A DNA stretch of 64,000 nucleotides from Tsukamurella paurometabola (GCF_900631615.1 NZ_LR131273.1:3566850-3630849), one strand, 5' to 3'. Shown: positions 26,098 through 36,142, counted from the first letter of the stretch. The notes: a model not told the origin generated them from the sequence alone. Numbers and translations: made by a program.

Positions 26098-26880
26098 ATG
26101 AATCCGGAGGATGAGGGCCGAGCGCTGGTCCGGTTGCTCTGGCGAGCCGAGTCGGGGGAACCCGCCCGGAGCCGCAAGGGGCCCAAACAGCGCCTCACCG
26201 TCGACGAGGTGGTGGACTCCGCCATCGCGCTCGCCGACGTGGAGGGGCTCGCCGCGGTCACCATGCGGGCCCTCGCGACGCGGTTGGGCGTCGGCCCCAT
26301 GAGCGTCTACACGTACGTCCCGACCCGCGACGTCCTCGTCGCTCTCATGGTCGACGCGGTCGCTCTGGCGCAACTCCCGGCGGAACGCCCGCCGATGCTG
26401 CGCGACGCGCTCGCGGCCGCCGTCCGGGCCCGCCGTGGCGAGTACCTCGCGCACACCTGGCTCCTCGACGCGCCGTCGTGGCGGGACGTGCTGGGCCCGG
26501 GGAAGATCGGCCAGTACGAGGCGCAGCTCGCGCTCCTCGAGGATCTGCGGATCAGCGACCTCGAACGCGACTGGTTGATCGTGCTCCTCGAGAGCTTCGC
26601 CGCGGGTGCGGCCCGCAGCTCCGGCGCGCGGGGCGCGGCCTCCCGGCCGCTCACCGACGCGCAGTGGTGGGAGGTCGTCGGGCCGGAGCTGGCCGCAGTG
26701 ATGCCGCCCGAGAGGTATCCGATCGCGGGGCGGGTCGGTTCCGTCGTGGGTGAGTACTACAGCGGTCCCGGAGATCCCGACGCCGGCTTCGAGCTGGGAC
26801 TGCAGGTGCTGCTCGACGGCCTGGAGTCGCGGATCCCCGGCCTGCGGGATGCGCGGACGCCGGACGTCAGCGCCAGCTGA
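26098..26880 (+). CDS. TetR-family transcriptional regulator
   Basis: 260 residues from ATG 26098, which has a GGAGAAAGG site. An unusually long basic N-terminus (about 38 residues, SRKGPKQRL) precedes the HTH (VTMRALATRLGVGPMSVYTYV). The C-terminal domain resembles the TetR_C group of larger repressors. It probably represses itself and the divergent SNF2-SWIM pair through the palindromes between them; the ligand is unknown. Its 3' end overlaps the convergent gene by 14 bases. Confidence 0.9.
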   Translation: MNPEDEGRALVRLLWRAESGEPARSRKGPKQRLTVDEVVDSAIALADVEGLAAVTMRALATRLGVGPMSVYTYVPTRDVLVALMVDAVALAQLPAERPPMLRDALAAAVRARRGEYLAHTWLLDAPSWRDVLGPGKIGQYEAQLALLEDLRISDLERDWLIVLLESFAAGAARSSGARGAASRPLTDAQWWEVVGPELAAVMPPERYPIAGRVGSVVGEYYSGPGDPDAGFELGLQVLLDGLESRIPGLRDARTPDVSAS

Positions 26881-27676
26881 CGGGCGCGCCCTCGGCTGCG
26901 AGCCAGGCGTCCACGCTGTGGCCGTGCGCCGCGGTGCCGCCGATCGCGCGTGCCGCCGCGAGCATCGCCCGCTCGGCGTCGGCCGCGCTCAGGAGGTCGG
27001 CGGCCGAGGCCGCCAGCAGCTCGTCGACGTCGATCAGCTCGATCGGGCGCCCGGGATGCTCCACCAGGTCGAGGTACCAGTCCTCGGTGTGCCAGCGGTT
27101 CCCCGCGCGCCACACGCGCGCGACGTCGAGATATACGCGCTGATCGCGCTCGTGACCGGGTGTGAAGTGGAAGATCGTCGCGCGCAGGTCGAACGCCGGC
27201 AGCAGCCAGGACTCGATCGCAGCGAACCGCGGGTGATCCGCGCGGCGCGCGACGTACAGCCCGAAGGTCGTCTCCCGGAACTCCTCGACCTCCCGCACGA
27301 ATCCCTTGGGGTCGGTGTTCGTCATCGCCGGCGGGTCGAAGACCTCGCGCTTGGGCGGGTGGACGGCACCGTCGTCGACCGCGGCGTCGACGCCGAGCCG
27401 CAGTACCAGCGTCACCTCGGTGTGCCCGCGCGGCCGCCCGGCGACGGCGCCCGACGGGCGGAAGCCGTGCCGGCGCAGCAGTGCCGCGAGGGCGTCGTCG
27501 TGGGTGCGGACGAGCGCGCCGTCCAGGCCGGACGCCCGCTCCTGCGCGGCGGCGAGCAACGCGGGTACCGCGTCCTCCGCGGCGTCGAGCACCGTCAGGT
27601 CGAGCCAGCCGCCGCCCACGGCGCCGATGGCCGCCGCGCCGTCCACGGTGAGCTCGAAGGTCACGTCCGCGTCCAT
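26867..27676 (-). CDS. DUF402 protein with N-terminal GNAT-like extension
   Basis: 269 residues. From about residue 118 the protein matches mycobacterial DUF402 proteins (TNTDPKGFVREVEEF, HFTPGHERDQRVYLDVARV, WYLDLVEHPGR, IDVDELLAA), a beta-barrel family that includes nucleotide and phosphonate-processing enzymes such as FomD. The first 95 residues are extra and look like the last part of a GNAT acetyltransferase (ALLRRHGFRPSG). An internal ATG at about residue 118 could start the DUF402 part alone, but the frame is continuous. Function unknown. Confidence 0.75.
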   Translation of the reverse strand: MDADVTFELTVDGAAAIGAVGGGWLDLTVLDAAEDAVPALLAAAQERASGLDGALVRTHDDALAALLRRHGFRPSGAVAGRPRGHTEVTLVLRLGVDAAVDDGAVHPPKREVFDPPAMTNTDPKGFVREVEEFRETTFGLYVARRADHPRFAAIESWLLPAFDLRATIFHFTPGHERDQRVYLDVARVWRAGNRWHTEDWYLDLVEHPGRPIELIDVDELLAASAADLLSAADAERAMLAAARAIGGTAAHGHSVDAWLAAEGAPVSWR

Positions 27677-27775
27677 TCGTCCACGATACGACGCCCCGCT
27701 GCGACTCCCGGGTGGCCGCGGCGCCGGGGCCGGTGTGGGGCGGTCGGTCCGGACAGCCCACGTACGATCTCAGCC

Positions 27776-28807
27776 GTGCCCCAGTACCTGCTCCTTCCCG
27801 CTCCTGCCGCCAACCGCGTCTACGCCGAGGCCGCCGCGTCGATGGTGCGCGCCGAGCTGACGGTGCTCAGTCGCGCGGCGCTCGCCACGCGGGTCGGATC
27901 GATCGAGTCCGCCACCGTGGCGGGCGTCGAGTACCTCGCCTTCGAGGCGGACGAGCTGACCGACCGTGACCTCGGTTTCCTCGGACTGACCTCCGCGTTC
28001 TACGCGCTGTTCGAGGCCGATGGTGACCTGCTGCGGCCCGTCGCCGTGCCCTCGCCCGACCGGTACCCGTCCGACCTGCTGACGATCCTCAAGTACCAGG
28101 GCAAGACCAACGAGCAGTTCACGCGACTCGTGCTGAACGTGACGGCGGCGTCGACGGCCCGCCCCGAGGGCGTACTCGACCGGACGCTGCGCGTTCTCGA
28201 TCCGGTGTGCGGCCGCGGCACCACGTTGAGCCAGGCCGTCATGTACGGGCTCGACGCGGTCGGCATCGACGTCGACACCAAGGACTTCGAGCTCTACAGT
28301 TCCTTCTTCACCACCTGGCTCAAGGACCACCGGTTCAAGCACGCCGCCGCCACGACACCCGTGCGGCGTGAGAAGTCGGTGATCGCGAAGAAGTACGAGG
28401 CGGTCTTCGCCGCGGAGAAGGCCGACTACCTGGCGGGGGCGAAGCAGACGCTCACCTGCTACGCCGCCGACACGCTGCGTGCCGCCGAGCTGGTGCGCCC
28501 TGGCACGGTCGACGTGCTGGTCGGAGACCTGCCGTACGGCGTGCAGCACGGCAGCCGCGGACCGCGCGGGTTGGTGCGCAGCCCGCTCGACCTGCTCGAC
28601 GGTGCCCTCGCGGGGTGGGCGTCCACACTTCGCAAGGGCGGGGCGATGGGCCTCGCGTGGAACGTCCGCGTCGCGCCCCGGGACCGGGTCCGCGCGCTGC
28701 TGGAGTCCGCCGGGCTCACGGTGCTCGACGGACCCGGGTACGACGACCTGCGGCACCGCGTGGATCGGGCGATCACGCGCGACGTGGTCGTGGCGCGGAA
28801 GGACTGA
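27776..28807 (+). CDS. TRM11-family SAM-dependent methyltransferase
   Basis: 343 residues from a leaderless-type GTG: TACGAT lies 7 bases upstream. The catalytic half has [18 protein letters not shown] (SAM motif I), IDVDTKDFE, and the target-site motif VGDLPYGVQ in place of the NPPY of DNA/RNA N-methyltransferases. The N-terminal 130 residues are a THUMP-like region. tRNA guanine-N2 methylation is the family activity; the actual target is unproven. It lies between the DUF402 gene (divergent) and uvrB. Confidence 0.8.
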   Translation: MPQYLLLPAPAANRVYAEAAASMVRAELTVLSRAALATRVGSIESATVAGVEYLAFEADELTDRDLGFLGLTSAFYALFEADGDLLRPVAVPSPDRYPSDLLTILKYQGKTNEQFTRLVLNVTAASTARPEGVLDRTLRVLDPVCGRGTTLSQAVMYGLDAVGIDVDTKDFELYSSFFTTWLKDHRFKHAAATTPVRREKSVIAKKYEAVFAAEKADYLAGAKQTLTCYAADTLRAAELVRPGTVDVLVGDLPYGVQHGSRGPRGLVRSPLDLLDGALAGWASTLRKGGAMGLAWNVRVAPRDRVRALLESAGLTVLDGPGYDDLRHRVDRAITRDVVVARKD

Positions 28808-28833
28808 CCGCCCCCGGGCCGTGCGCGGAGAAC

Positions 28834-28856
28834 TTGTCGGTGGGTCGGCCTACCCT
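28834..28856 (+). promoter_or_regulatory. uvrB DNA-damage promoter (RecA-independent type)
   Basis: TTGTCGGTG, eight bases, TACCCT: an exact match to TTGTCRGTG-N8-TAnnnT. The ATG follows the -10 after 6 bases, so the message is likely leaderless. PafBC is the known activator of this class in mycobacteria. Confidence 0.88.
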
Positions 28857-28862
28857 GGTGAC

Positions 28863-31025
28863 ATGGCATTCGCGGCAGAACAACCGGTGGTGGCGCACTC
28901 CGAGCACCGGCCCATCGGGGAGATCGAGCGGGCCCCGGCGGAGTTCACGGTGGTCAGCGAGTACGAGCCGGCCGGTGACCAGCCCACGGCGATCGCGGAA
29001 CTCGAACGCCGACTGAAGGCGGGGGAGCGCGATGTGGTCCTGCTCGGCGCCACCGGTACCGGCAAATCGGCGACCACGGCGTGGCTGATCGAGAAGGTGC
29101 AGCGGCCCACGCTCATCATGGCGCCGAACAAGACCCTGGCCGCGCAGCTCGCGAACGAATTGCGGGCGATGCTGCCGCACAACGCGGTCGAGTACTTCGT
29201 CTCGTACTACGACTACTACCAGCCCGAGGCGTACATCGCGCAGACCGATACCTACATCGAGAAGGACTCGTCCATCAACGACGACGTGGAGCGGCTGCGG
29301 CACTCCGCCACATCGTCGCTGCTGTCACGGCGGGACGTGGTCGTCGTCGCCTCGGTGTCGTGCATCTACGGCCTCGGCACCCCGCAGAGCTACCTCGACA
29401 GGTCGGTCCAGCTCGAGGTGGGCATGGAGGTCGACCGCGATGCGCTGCTGCGCCTGCTCGTGGACGTGCAGTACACCCGCAACGACACCGCCTTCACGCG
29501 CGGCACCTTCCGGGTGCGTGGCGACACGGTCGAGATCATCCCGTCCTACGAGGAGCTGGCGATCCGGATCGAGTTCTTCGGCGACGAGATCGAAGCGCTG
29601 TACTACCTGCACCCGCTCACCGGAGACACCGTCCGGCAGGTGGACGACCTGCGCATCTTCCCCGCCACGCACTACGTCGCCGGTCCGGAACGAATGGCCC
29701 GGGCGATCGAGGGCATCGAGCAGGAGCTCGAGGAGCGGCTCGCGGAGTTCGAGCGGCAGGGGAAGCTGCTCGAGGCCCAGCGGCTGCGCATGCGCACGCA
29801 GTACGACATCGAGATGATGCGGCAGGTCGGGTTCTGCTCCGGCATCGAGAACTACAGCCGGCACATCGACGGCCGGGAGGCGGGATCGGCGCCCGCGACC
29901 CTGATCGACTACTTCCCGGAGGACTTCCTCCTGGTGATCGACGAGTCGCACGTGACCGTGCCGCAGATCGGCGCCATGTTCGAGGGGGACACCTCCCGCA
30001 AGCGCAACCTCGTGGACTTCGGCTTCCGGCTTCCGTCGGCGGTCGACAACCGTCCGCTCACCTGGGAGGAGTTCACCGAGCGCATCGGCCAGACGGTCTA
30101 CCTGTCGGCCACGCCGGGCCAGTACGAGCTGGGGCAGACCGGCGGCGAGTTCGTCGAGCAGGTAATCCGGCCCACCGGGCTCGTCGACCCGGAGGTCGTC
30201 ATCAAGCCCACCAAGGGCCAGATCGACGACCTGATCCACGAGATCCGTGAACGCACCGAGCGCGACGAGCGCGTGCTCGTCACCACCCTCACCAAGAAGA
30301 TGGCGGAGGACCTCACCGACTACCTGCTGGAGGCCGGTATCCGGGTCCGATACCTGCACAGCGACATCGACACGCTGCGCCGGGTGGAGCTGCTGCGGCA
30401 GCTGCGCCTCGGCGAGTACGACGTGCTGGTGGGCATCAACCTGCTCCGCGAGGGCCTGGACCTGCCCGAGGTCTCGCTCGTGGCGATCCTCGACGCCGAC
30501 AAGGAGGGCTTCCTCCGGTCGACCACCTCGCTGATCCAGACCATCGGCCGTGCGGCCCGCAACGTCTCCGGCCAGGTGCACATGTACGCCGACAAGGTGA
30601 CCGAATCGATGCGTGTGGCGATCGAGGAGACGGAACGCCGCCGCGAGAAGCAGATCGCCTACAACAAGGAGATGGGGGTCGATCCGAAACCGCTGCGCAA
30701 GAAGATCGCCGACATCCTCGACCAGGTCTACACCGAGGCGGACGACACGGAGCAGGCCATCGGTGGATCGGGCCGCAACGCGACCCGCGGCCGCCGCGCG
30801 CAGGGGGAGCTCCGGTCGGTCTCGGCCGTGAGCGCCGGGATGTACGAGGGGGAGGACGTGAAATCGATGCCGCGGGCGGAGCTCGCGGATCTGATCTCCG
30901 AACTCACGGATCAGATGATGAACGCCGCACGGGAGCTGCAGTTCGAGCTCGCGGGCCGTATCCGGGACGAGATCGCCGACCTGAAGAAGGAACTCCGCGG
31001 AATGGACGCGGCCGGTTTGCAATGA
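28863..31025 (+). CDS. uvrB: Excinuclease ABC subunit UvrB
   Basis: 720 residues. Walker [16 protein letters not shown], the beta-hairpin region [13 protein letters not shown], Walker [11 protein letters not shown], helicase motif [12 protein letters not shown], and a C-terminal UVR domain ([21 protein letters not shown]) for UvrC contact. UvrB verifies lesions after UvrA loading and nicks with UvrC. The ATG at 28863 is chosen because the damage promoter ends directly before it; longer readings would cross that promoter. Confidence 0.98.
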   Translation: MAFAAEQPVVAHSEHRPIGEIERAPAEFTVVSEYEPAGDQPTAIAELERRLKAGERDVVLLGATGTGKSATTAWLIEKVQRPTLIMAPNKTLAAQLANELRAMLPHNAVEYFVSYYDYYQPEAYIAQTDTYIEKDSSINDDVERLRHSATSSLLSRRDVVVVASVSCIYGLGTPQSYLDRSVQLEVGMEVDRDALLRLLVDVQYTRNDTAFTRGTFRVRGDTVEIIPSYEELAIRIEFFGDEIEALYYLHPLTGDTVRQVDDLRIFPATHYVAGPERMARAIEGIEQELEERLAEFERQGKLLEAQRLRMRTQYDIEMMRQVGFCSGIENYSRHIDGREAGSAPATLIDYFPEDFLLVIDESHVTVPQIGAMFEGDTSRKRNLVDFGFRLPSAVDNRPLTWEEFTERIGQTVYLSATPGQYELGQTGGEFVEQVIRPTGLVDPEVVIKPTKGQIDDLIHEIRERTERDERVLVTTLTKKMAEDLTDYLLEAGIRVRYLHSDIDTLRRVELLRQLRLGEYDVLVGINLLREGLDLPEVSLVAILDADKEGFLRSTTSLIQTIGRAARNVSGQVHMYADKVTESMRVAIEETERRREKQIAYNKEMGVDPKPLRKKIADILDQVYTEADDTEQAIGGSGRNATRGRRAQGELRSVSAVSAGMYEGEDVKSMPRAELADLISELTDQMMNAARELQFELAGRIRDEIADLKKELRGMDAAGLQ

Positions 31026-31178
31026 CCTGCGAATCCGCCGACATCGGCAGACCGGGTGTGTTCCCTGCCGCAAACTGCCTGTTCCCGGGGAGGATGGGGC
31101 TATTGTGTCGGAGAAGTAATGCTAGGGCCTTCCCGTGGCAGACCTCCGCTGGAGAAATGTAGAGAAAGAGGAGACTCG

Positions 31179-31622
31179 ATGAGTGGCTACAGCACGATCG
31201 TCGTCGGCACCGACGGCTCGGAGTCGTCGCTGCGCGCCGTGGAGCGCGCCGCTGCACTGGCCGGCGACGCGAAGCTCGTGATCGCCTGCGCCTTCCTGCC
31301 GAGCGAGGGCGCCGATCCGGCCGCCGCCGACATCCTGGGCGCCGACGCCTACCAGCTGCAGGGCGCGAACCCCGTCAACGACATGCTGCGCACCGCCGAG
31401 GGGCGCGCCGTCAAGGCCGGCGCCTCCAACGTCGAGAAGCGGGCCATCAAGGGCCAGCCGGTCGACGCGCTCCTCGACCTGGTCAAGTCGCTCCCCGAGC
31501 CGGCCCTGCTGGTGGTGGGCAACAAGGGCATGAACTCGCTGACCGGTCGCCTGCTGGGCTCGGTGCCCTCGGACGCGGCCCGCAAGACCTCCGTGGACAT
31601 CCTCATCGTCCACACCACGTAG
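31179..31622 (+). CDS. Universal stress protein (Rv1636-like)
   Basis: 147 residues with a GAGGAG site. The UspA fold is complete: TIVVGTDGSESSLRAVERA at the start and LLVVGNKGMNSLTGRLLGSVPSDAARKT as the nucleotide-binding G-2x-G-9x-G(S/T) loop. The M. tuberculosis protein at the same place (Rv1636, near uvrB) binds cAMP, so this one may too (inference). About 150 bases upstream hold no gene; its promoter should lie there. Confidence 0.92.
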   Translation: MSGYSTIVVGTDGSESSLRAVERAAALAGDAKLVIACAFLPSEGADPAAADILGADAYQLQGANPVNDMLRTAEGRAVKAGASNVEKRAIKGQPVDALLDLVKSLPEPALLVVGNKGMNSLTGRLLGSVPSDAARKTSVDILIVHTT

Positions 31623-31648
31623 TTCAGCTCCTCGGAGCAGCGGGGGCG

Positions 31649-33967
31649 TCAGGCCTCCAGAGCGCGCAACGCGCGCGGCAGCGACCCGGACGTGACCACG
31701 GTCAACGTCTGGGTCGCTCGCGTCAGGGCCACGTACAGGTCCCGCAGGCCCCGATCGAACTCGATCTCGGCCGGCTCTCCGACGATCAGCCCCGGTTCCA
31801 CCACGATCACGTGGTCGAACTCGAGCCCCTTGGACTCGCGCACACTCATCACGCGCACACTCGGAGTCGTCAGCCGGCGCAGCGGGGCGACCAGGTCCGA
31901 CGGTGCGAGGACCGCCGTCAGGCGATCGTCCTCGCCGGGTAGTTCGGCCCGCACCGCCTCCGCAAGGGGCCGGTCACCGTCGACCCGCACGAGGCGAGGC
32001 GGCTCGGCACCGGTCCGCACCGACGCCGGCGGCGACAGCGTCGGATCGATCTCGGCCAGCACGTCCGCCGCCAGGTCCATGATCTCCTTGGGCGTGCGGT
32101 AGTTCACCGTCAGCTCGGACACCTGGAACCGGCCCGGCACGTACGGGTCGAGCGCCTCGCCCCAGCTGGTCATCCCGGCGGCGTCGCCGGTCTGCGCCGT
32201 GTCACCGACCAGCGTCATCCAGCGGTTCGGGCTGCGCCGCATCAGCATTCGCCAGGCCATCGCCGAAAGCTCCTGCGCCTCATCGACGATGACGTGCCCA
32301 AACGTCCACGTGCGGTCGTCGCGGGCGCGGTCGGCCGTGGAGTTGAACTCCCGGACGGTCTGCCGCTGCGCGAGTTGCTCCGCGTCGATCAGGTCGTACG
32401 CCATGAGGATCTCCGCGTCGAACTCGTCGTCGAGATCCTGTGGCGCCGAACCGGTCAGGATGTCGAGGGCCTCCTGCGCCTCCTCCAGCCGCTGTCGCCA
32501 TAGGCGCTCCGCCTCGTCCGCGTCCGCGTCGTCGTCGCCGAGGAACTCGGCGATCTCGTCGAGCAGCGGTGCATCGGCGGGGGAGAACGCCGGCTTGCCG
32601 TCGGCGCCCGTCGTGGCGGCACGGCGGAGCTCGGCGCGTTCGGCGTCGGTGAGGTCGGGAGCGGCCTCGGCGAGACGATCCTCGTCGCGCAGCAGCTCCG
32701 TCAGCACACGCTGCGGGGTCAGCGCCGGCCACAGCTGATCGAGGGCCCCGAGCACCTCCGGGTCCTGCGCGAGTTCGTCACGGATGTCGGAGATGTCGGT
32801 GCGGGAGAGCAGCATCGTGTTGTCCACCACCGACGAGCCGATCGTCGCCGCGTGCTGCGCGGCCAGCGCGTCGAGCGCCGACTGCCGGAAGATCGCCCGC
32901 GCCGTGTTGTGCGGTCGCCGCGACGAGCGGGCGCGGCCCCGCGCCCGCGTGGCGAGCTTCTTGTCCAGAGTGAGTGGATAGCCGTCGAACTTCAGCACGA
33001 TCGGCTCGTCGGGCACGGTCTGCCAGCCCCGGACCGCCTGCTTCATCACCTCGACCATCGCGGTCGAGCCCTTGAGCCGGGCGGCCGCGGCCGTGTCCTT
33101 GAGCGTGGCGACGACGCCCGGGTACAGGTCACCGATGGTGCTGAGGAGGACACCGGTTTCACCGAGGCTCGGGAGCACCTGGCTGATGTAGTTGAGGAAG
33201 GTCTCGTTGGGGCCGACGATGAGTACACCGGTGCGGGAGAGGTTCTGCCGGTACGTGTAGAGCAGATAGGCCGCGCGGTGCAGCGCCACCGCCGTCTTGC
33301 CGGTGCCCGGCCCGCCCTGCACCACCAGAACACCGCGGTGCTCGGACCGGATGATCGCGTCCTGCTCGCGCTGGATCGTCTCCACGATGTCGGCCATGTG
33401 GCCGGTGCGCGCCCGGTTCAGCGCCTCCACCAGAGCGGACTCACCGGCGACGTTGGAGCCCAGGCCCTGGCCCGCCTCGGCACCGTCGCCCCCGCCGTCG
33501 GTGAGGGTGAGGCGCTCCGCGACCACGCCGGTGAGGTCCCGGCCCCGGGTGCGCACGTGCCTGCGCACCGCGACGCCCTCCGGCTGCGCGGGGGTCGCGA
33601 GGTAGAACGGACGGGCGAGCGGTGCGCGCCAGTCGAGCAGCAGGGTGCTCAGGTCCTCGTCGTCGTCGAGGACGCCGATCCGCCCGATGCGGCGGACCGC
33701 ATCCGGGGACCCGCTCTCGGTGTCCGCCATGTCGAGGCGGCCGAAGTACAGGTTCTGCTCGGCGGCGTCGTACTTCGCGATGTCGTCGGTGTAGAGCTGG
33801 TGGTACGAGTCCCGCTCGGAGATCTCCTGCGGGTTCTCGCCGACCTCCTGCAGGTTGTCGGCCCGCCGACGGTTCGCGGTGCTCCGCATGGCGTCGATCC
33901 GGGCGTACACGCGATCGAGGTGGGCCTGCTCCTCGGCGAGCAGGGGATCGACGGCGTCGGTGGTCAC
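31649..33967 (-). CDS. helD: RNA polymerase recycling factor HelD
   Basis: 772 residues from a GTG with a GAGGAG site. An N-terminal coiled coil (EEQAHLDRVYARIDAMRSTANRRR) is followed by UvrD-like helicase domains: Walker A VVQGGPGTGKTAVALHRAAY, Walker B VIVDEAQELSAMAWRML, and late motifs VMSVRESKGLEFDHVIVV and YVALTRATQTL. This layout is that of mycobacterial HelD, which pulls stalled RNA polymerase off DNA and frees it for reuse. It converges with the universal stress gene and follows a monooxygenase operon on the same strand. Confidence 0.88.
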   Translation of the reverse strand: MTTDAVDPLLAEEQAHLDRVYARIDAMRSTANRRRADNLQEVGENPQEISERDSYHQLYTDDIAKYDAAEQNLYFGRLDMADTESGSPDAVRRIGRIGVLDDDEDLSTLLLDWRAPLARPFYLATPAQPEGVAVRRHVRTRGRDLTGVVAERLTLTDGGGDGAEAGQGLGSNVAGESALVEALNRARTGHMADIVETIQREQDAIIRSEHRGVLVVQGGPGTGKTAVALHRAAYLLYTYRQNLSRTGVLIVGPNETFLNYISQVLPSLGETGVLLSTIGDLYPGVVATLKDTAAAARLKGSTAMVEVMKQAVRGWQTVPDEPIVLKFDGYPLTLDKKLATRARGRARSSRRPHNTARAIFRQSALDALAAQHAATIGSSVVDNTMLLSRTDISDIRDELAQDPEVLGALDQLWPALTPQRVLTELLRDEDRLAEAAPDLTDAERAELRRAATTGADGKPAFSPADAPLLDEIAEFLGDDDADADEAERLWRQRLEEAQEALDILTGSAPQDLDDEFDAEILMAYDLIDAEQLAQRQTVREFNSTADRARDDRTWTFGHVIVDEAQELSAMAWRMLMRRSPNRWMTLVGDTAQTGDAAGMTSWGEALDPYVPGRFQVSELTVNYRTPKEIMDLAADVLAEIDPTLSPPASVRTGAEPPRLVRVDGDRPLAEAVRAELPGEDDRLTAVLAPSDLVAPLRRLTTPSVRVMSVRESKGLEFDHVIVVEPGLIVGEPAEIEFDRGLRDLYVALTRATQTLTVVTSGSLPRALRALEA

Positions 33968-34046
33968 GGGACTCCTCGTGGACGGCAGCGATGAATCAGA
34001 CCGTCCATTGTCCACGATCCGCGGAATCCGCGCTGTGACCCCGGCG

Positions 34047-34316
34047 TCACCGTCGGGCGATCGACTTCACCATCAGGTAGCCGAGCACCAGGACGTAAGC
34101 CAGCAGGATGAGCCCGACGATCCGCCGCGTCACGGGGTCGCTGTCGAGGAAGACGATGGCCGCCATCGGTGCGCCGAGAAACGCGGGCACGAACAGGAGC
34201 ACCGCGGCGCGCCGGGTGCGGCGGTTGTCCGGCGGGGGAGTCTCGACGGCGCCGGAACGGAGTCGTTCGCGGGCGCTGACCTCCTGGGTCTGCTCCTCGT
34301 CCCATTCGGCGGTCAC
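34047..34316 (-). CDS. Small two-helix membrane protein
   Basis: 89 residues from a GTG that overlaps the monooxygenase stop (GTGA), with GGAAGGAGC as its ribosome site inside that gene. An acidic N-terminus, then helices at about 37-55 (AAVLLFVPAFLGAPMAAIVF) and 64-83. No family was recognised. Coupling to the monooxygenase suggests a shared purpose, perhaps handling a hydrophobic compound. Confidence 0.7.
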   Translation of the reverse strand: MTAEWDEEQTQEVSARERLRSGAVETPPPDNRRTRRAAVLLFVPAFLGAPMAAIVFLDSDPVTRRIVGLILLAYVLVLGYLMVKSIARR

Positions 34317-35491
34317 GACGGTGCTCCTTCCGGGTAGTCGGGCAGCTCGATGCCGTTGATGGCGCGCTCGATCACCGTCATGTCCCACTCCTCGGGTGGC
34401 GTCGCCGGCGGTTCGCCCGGGGCGGGGACGGTACGACTCGCCGCGTTCCACTGCGCGACCTGCTGATTCGCGTCGACCATCGGCCGCAGCAGGCGTTCGT
34501 AGGCGGCGAACGCCGGCGCCGGCCGCCAGTCGGAGACGGCGAGCTCACCCGCCAGCACGTAGGCCCCCACGAGAGCGAGACTGGTGCCCTGGCCCGACAT
34601 CGGCGACGAGCAGTACGCCGCGTCGCCGAGGAGGGCGACCCGCCCCGCCGACCATCGGTCCAGCACCACCTGCGCGACTGCGTCGAGGTAGAAGTCGTCG
34701 GCTTCCTCGGCGTGCTGCAGGATCTGCGGCGTCAACCAGCCCAGGCCGGTCATCTTCTCGCGGAGCAGAGCCTTCTGGGTGTCGAGGTCGCGCGGCGCGA
34801 GCTCCGCCTCGGTAGCGGCGAACGAGAACAGTGCCATGCCCAACGCGGCGTCGCGAATGGGGCGCAGGCCCGCCGACCGGCCGGGGACCACGCAGTCGAG
34901 GAGCCAGCGGTCGAGGCCGAACTCGTTCGGCACCGTGTAGAAGGCCATCGCCTGGCCGAGGTGGCGCAGGTACCGCTCGTGCGGCCCGAAGACGAGCGCC
35001 CGGAGCGAGGAGTGCAGGCCGTCGGCCCCGATGACCAGGTCGAACCGGCGCGCGGCGCCGCTCGCGAAGGTCACGTCGACCCCATCTGCGTCCTGCGTGA
35101 GCGCGGCGATCCGATCGCCGAAGACGTAGGCGGCCTCGTCGCGGGTGGCGCCGACGAGCACGTCCGAGAGGTCGCCGCGCAGGATCTCGATGTCGGCGAT
35201 GAAGCCGTCGCCACCGTCGTCCTCCGCACTGAAGGTCTGCACGACCGTGCCGGCCTCGTCGACGAACCTCGCGCCCGCGGTCTCGGTGCGCGCCGAGCGG
35301 ACCGCATCGTCGAGCCCCATGCGGCGGATCACCTCGCGCGCCACCCCGCGTGCATCCACCGCCTGCCCTCCGGGGCGTAGTGCGGGCGCACGCTCGACGA
35401 CGGTGACCTCCGCGCCGTAGCGCGCGAGCCAGTGCGCGAGAGCGGGCCCGGCGATGCTCGCGCCGGCGATCAGGACGGTGGGGCCGGCCAT
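34313..35491 (-). CDS. FAD-dependent monooxygenase (TetX/aromatic hydroxylase type)
   Basis: 392 residues. The three flavoprotein hydroxylase motifs are present: VLIAGASIAGPALAHWLA (GxGxxG), VIGADGLHSSLR (DG), and RVALLGDAAYCSSPMSGQG (GD). This size and layout match class A hydroxylases such as TetX-like drug-inactivating enzymes and antibiotic tailoring enzymes. The substrate is unknown. A GAGGAG site precedes the ATG. It follows a CGNR regulator by 37 bases and is coupled to the small membrane protein. Confidence 0.88.
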   Translation of the reverse strand: MAGPTVLIAGASIAGPALAHWLARYGAEVTVVERAPALRPGGQAVDARGVAREVIRRMGLDDAVRSARTETAGARFVDEAGTVVQTFSAEDDGGDGFIADIEILRGDLSDVLVGATRDEAAYVFGDRIAALTQDADGVDVTFASGAARRFDLVIGADGLHSSLRALVFGPHERYLRHLGQAMAFYTVPNEFGLDRWLLDCVVPGRSAGLRPIRDAALGMALFSFAATEAELAPRDLDTQKALLREKMTGLGWLTPQILQHAEEADDFYLDAVAQVVLDRWSAGRVALLGDAAYCSSPMSGQGTSLALVGAYVLAGELAVSDWRPAPAFAAYERLLRPMVDANQQVAQWNAASRTVPAPGEPPATPPEEWDMTVIERAINGIELPDYPEGAPS

Positions 35492-35528
35492 GACTTCTCC
35501 TCGATCGTTCGCGCAAACAATGTGCTGA

Positions 35529-36095
35529 TCATAGGCGTACGGATGCGCTGTGGGCGGCGGTGAAGCGGGCCTTCTTCTCCTTGTTCCCGCACGTGTTCAT
35601 CTCGCACCAGCGACGACTGCGGCTCCGGCTCGTATCGAAGAACGCGGCTCGGCAGGTGGGCGAGGCGCACAGCGCCCACCGCCCGGCGCGTTCCCCGCTC
35701 AGGAGCGCGACGGCATCAGCGGCGATCACCCCGAGAGCATCACCGACCGGGGTGTCCTGCGAGAGGAGCCACCGGCGCTCGCGCTCCGGCGTCAGGGCGG
35801 CCGCGGCGCGGCCCCGGGCGCTGGACGCGTTGATGAGTCGCACCGCTCGACGCGGGAGGATCTCGTCGCTCGCGGCGGCTGTGGCAGAGCGGTGGATGGC
35901 CTCGCGCAGGGCCACCGCCCGTGCGAGGTCGTCGGTCGTGCACGCATGGACCGGGAGGCTGACGGCGACGAACCAATCGGTGAGGCGCTGCGGCGTCGGT
36001 ATCCGCTCGACGGGGTCGCCGGCGCGTTCCGTGAGCGTTGCGGTGAAGCTCGTGGCGAGCACATTGCCGAGCCGGAAGTCGGGGAACGCTGCCAT
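35529..36095 (-). CDS. CGNR zinc finger transcriptional regulator
   Basis: 188 residues. The N-terminal ABATE-type stress-sensing domain (about 1-130) leads to the C-terminal CGNR zinc finger: CASPTCRAAFFDTSR, then RRWCEMNTCGNKEKKARF. This pair of domains is a common actinobacterial regulator. It heads the operon with the monooxygenase and is divergent from an epoxide hydrolase gene. An inverted repeat in the gap is the likely target. Confidence 0.9.
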   Translation of the reverse strand: MAAFPDFRLGNVLATSFTATLTERAGDPVERIPTPQRLTDWFVAVSLPVHACTTDDLARAVALREAIHRSATAAASDEILPRRAVRLINASSARGRAAAALTPERERRWLLSQDTPVGDALGVIAADAVALLSGERAGRWALCASPTCRAAFFDTSRSRSRRWCEMNTCGNKEKKARFTAAHSASVRL

Positions 36096-36118
36096 GGAAC
36101 CAGCATAGGTGGTTGCAG

Positions 36119-36142
36119 GGTTCTGGATGGACTGATAGAACC
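36119..36142. promoter_or_regulatory. Inverted repeat in the CGNR/epoxide hydrolase gap
   Basis: GGTTCT and AGAACC are exact inverted copies 12 bases apart, with another GGTTC at 36152-36156. The position between two divergent genes suits an operator of the CGNR protein. Confidence 0.5.

Noticed and set aside
24022-26454. 810-codon reading over the SNF2 genes
   Set aside because: It is Arg/Pro-rich in the manner of frame-shifted coding DNA; the SNF2 frame has all helicase motifs.
33968-34046. Rifamycin-associated element upstream of helD
   Set aside because: No sequence resembling the known inverted element was found in the short gap.
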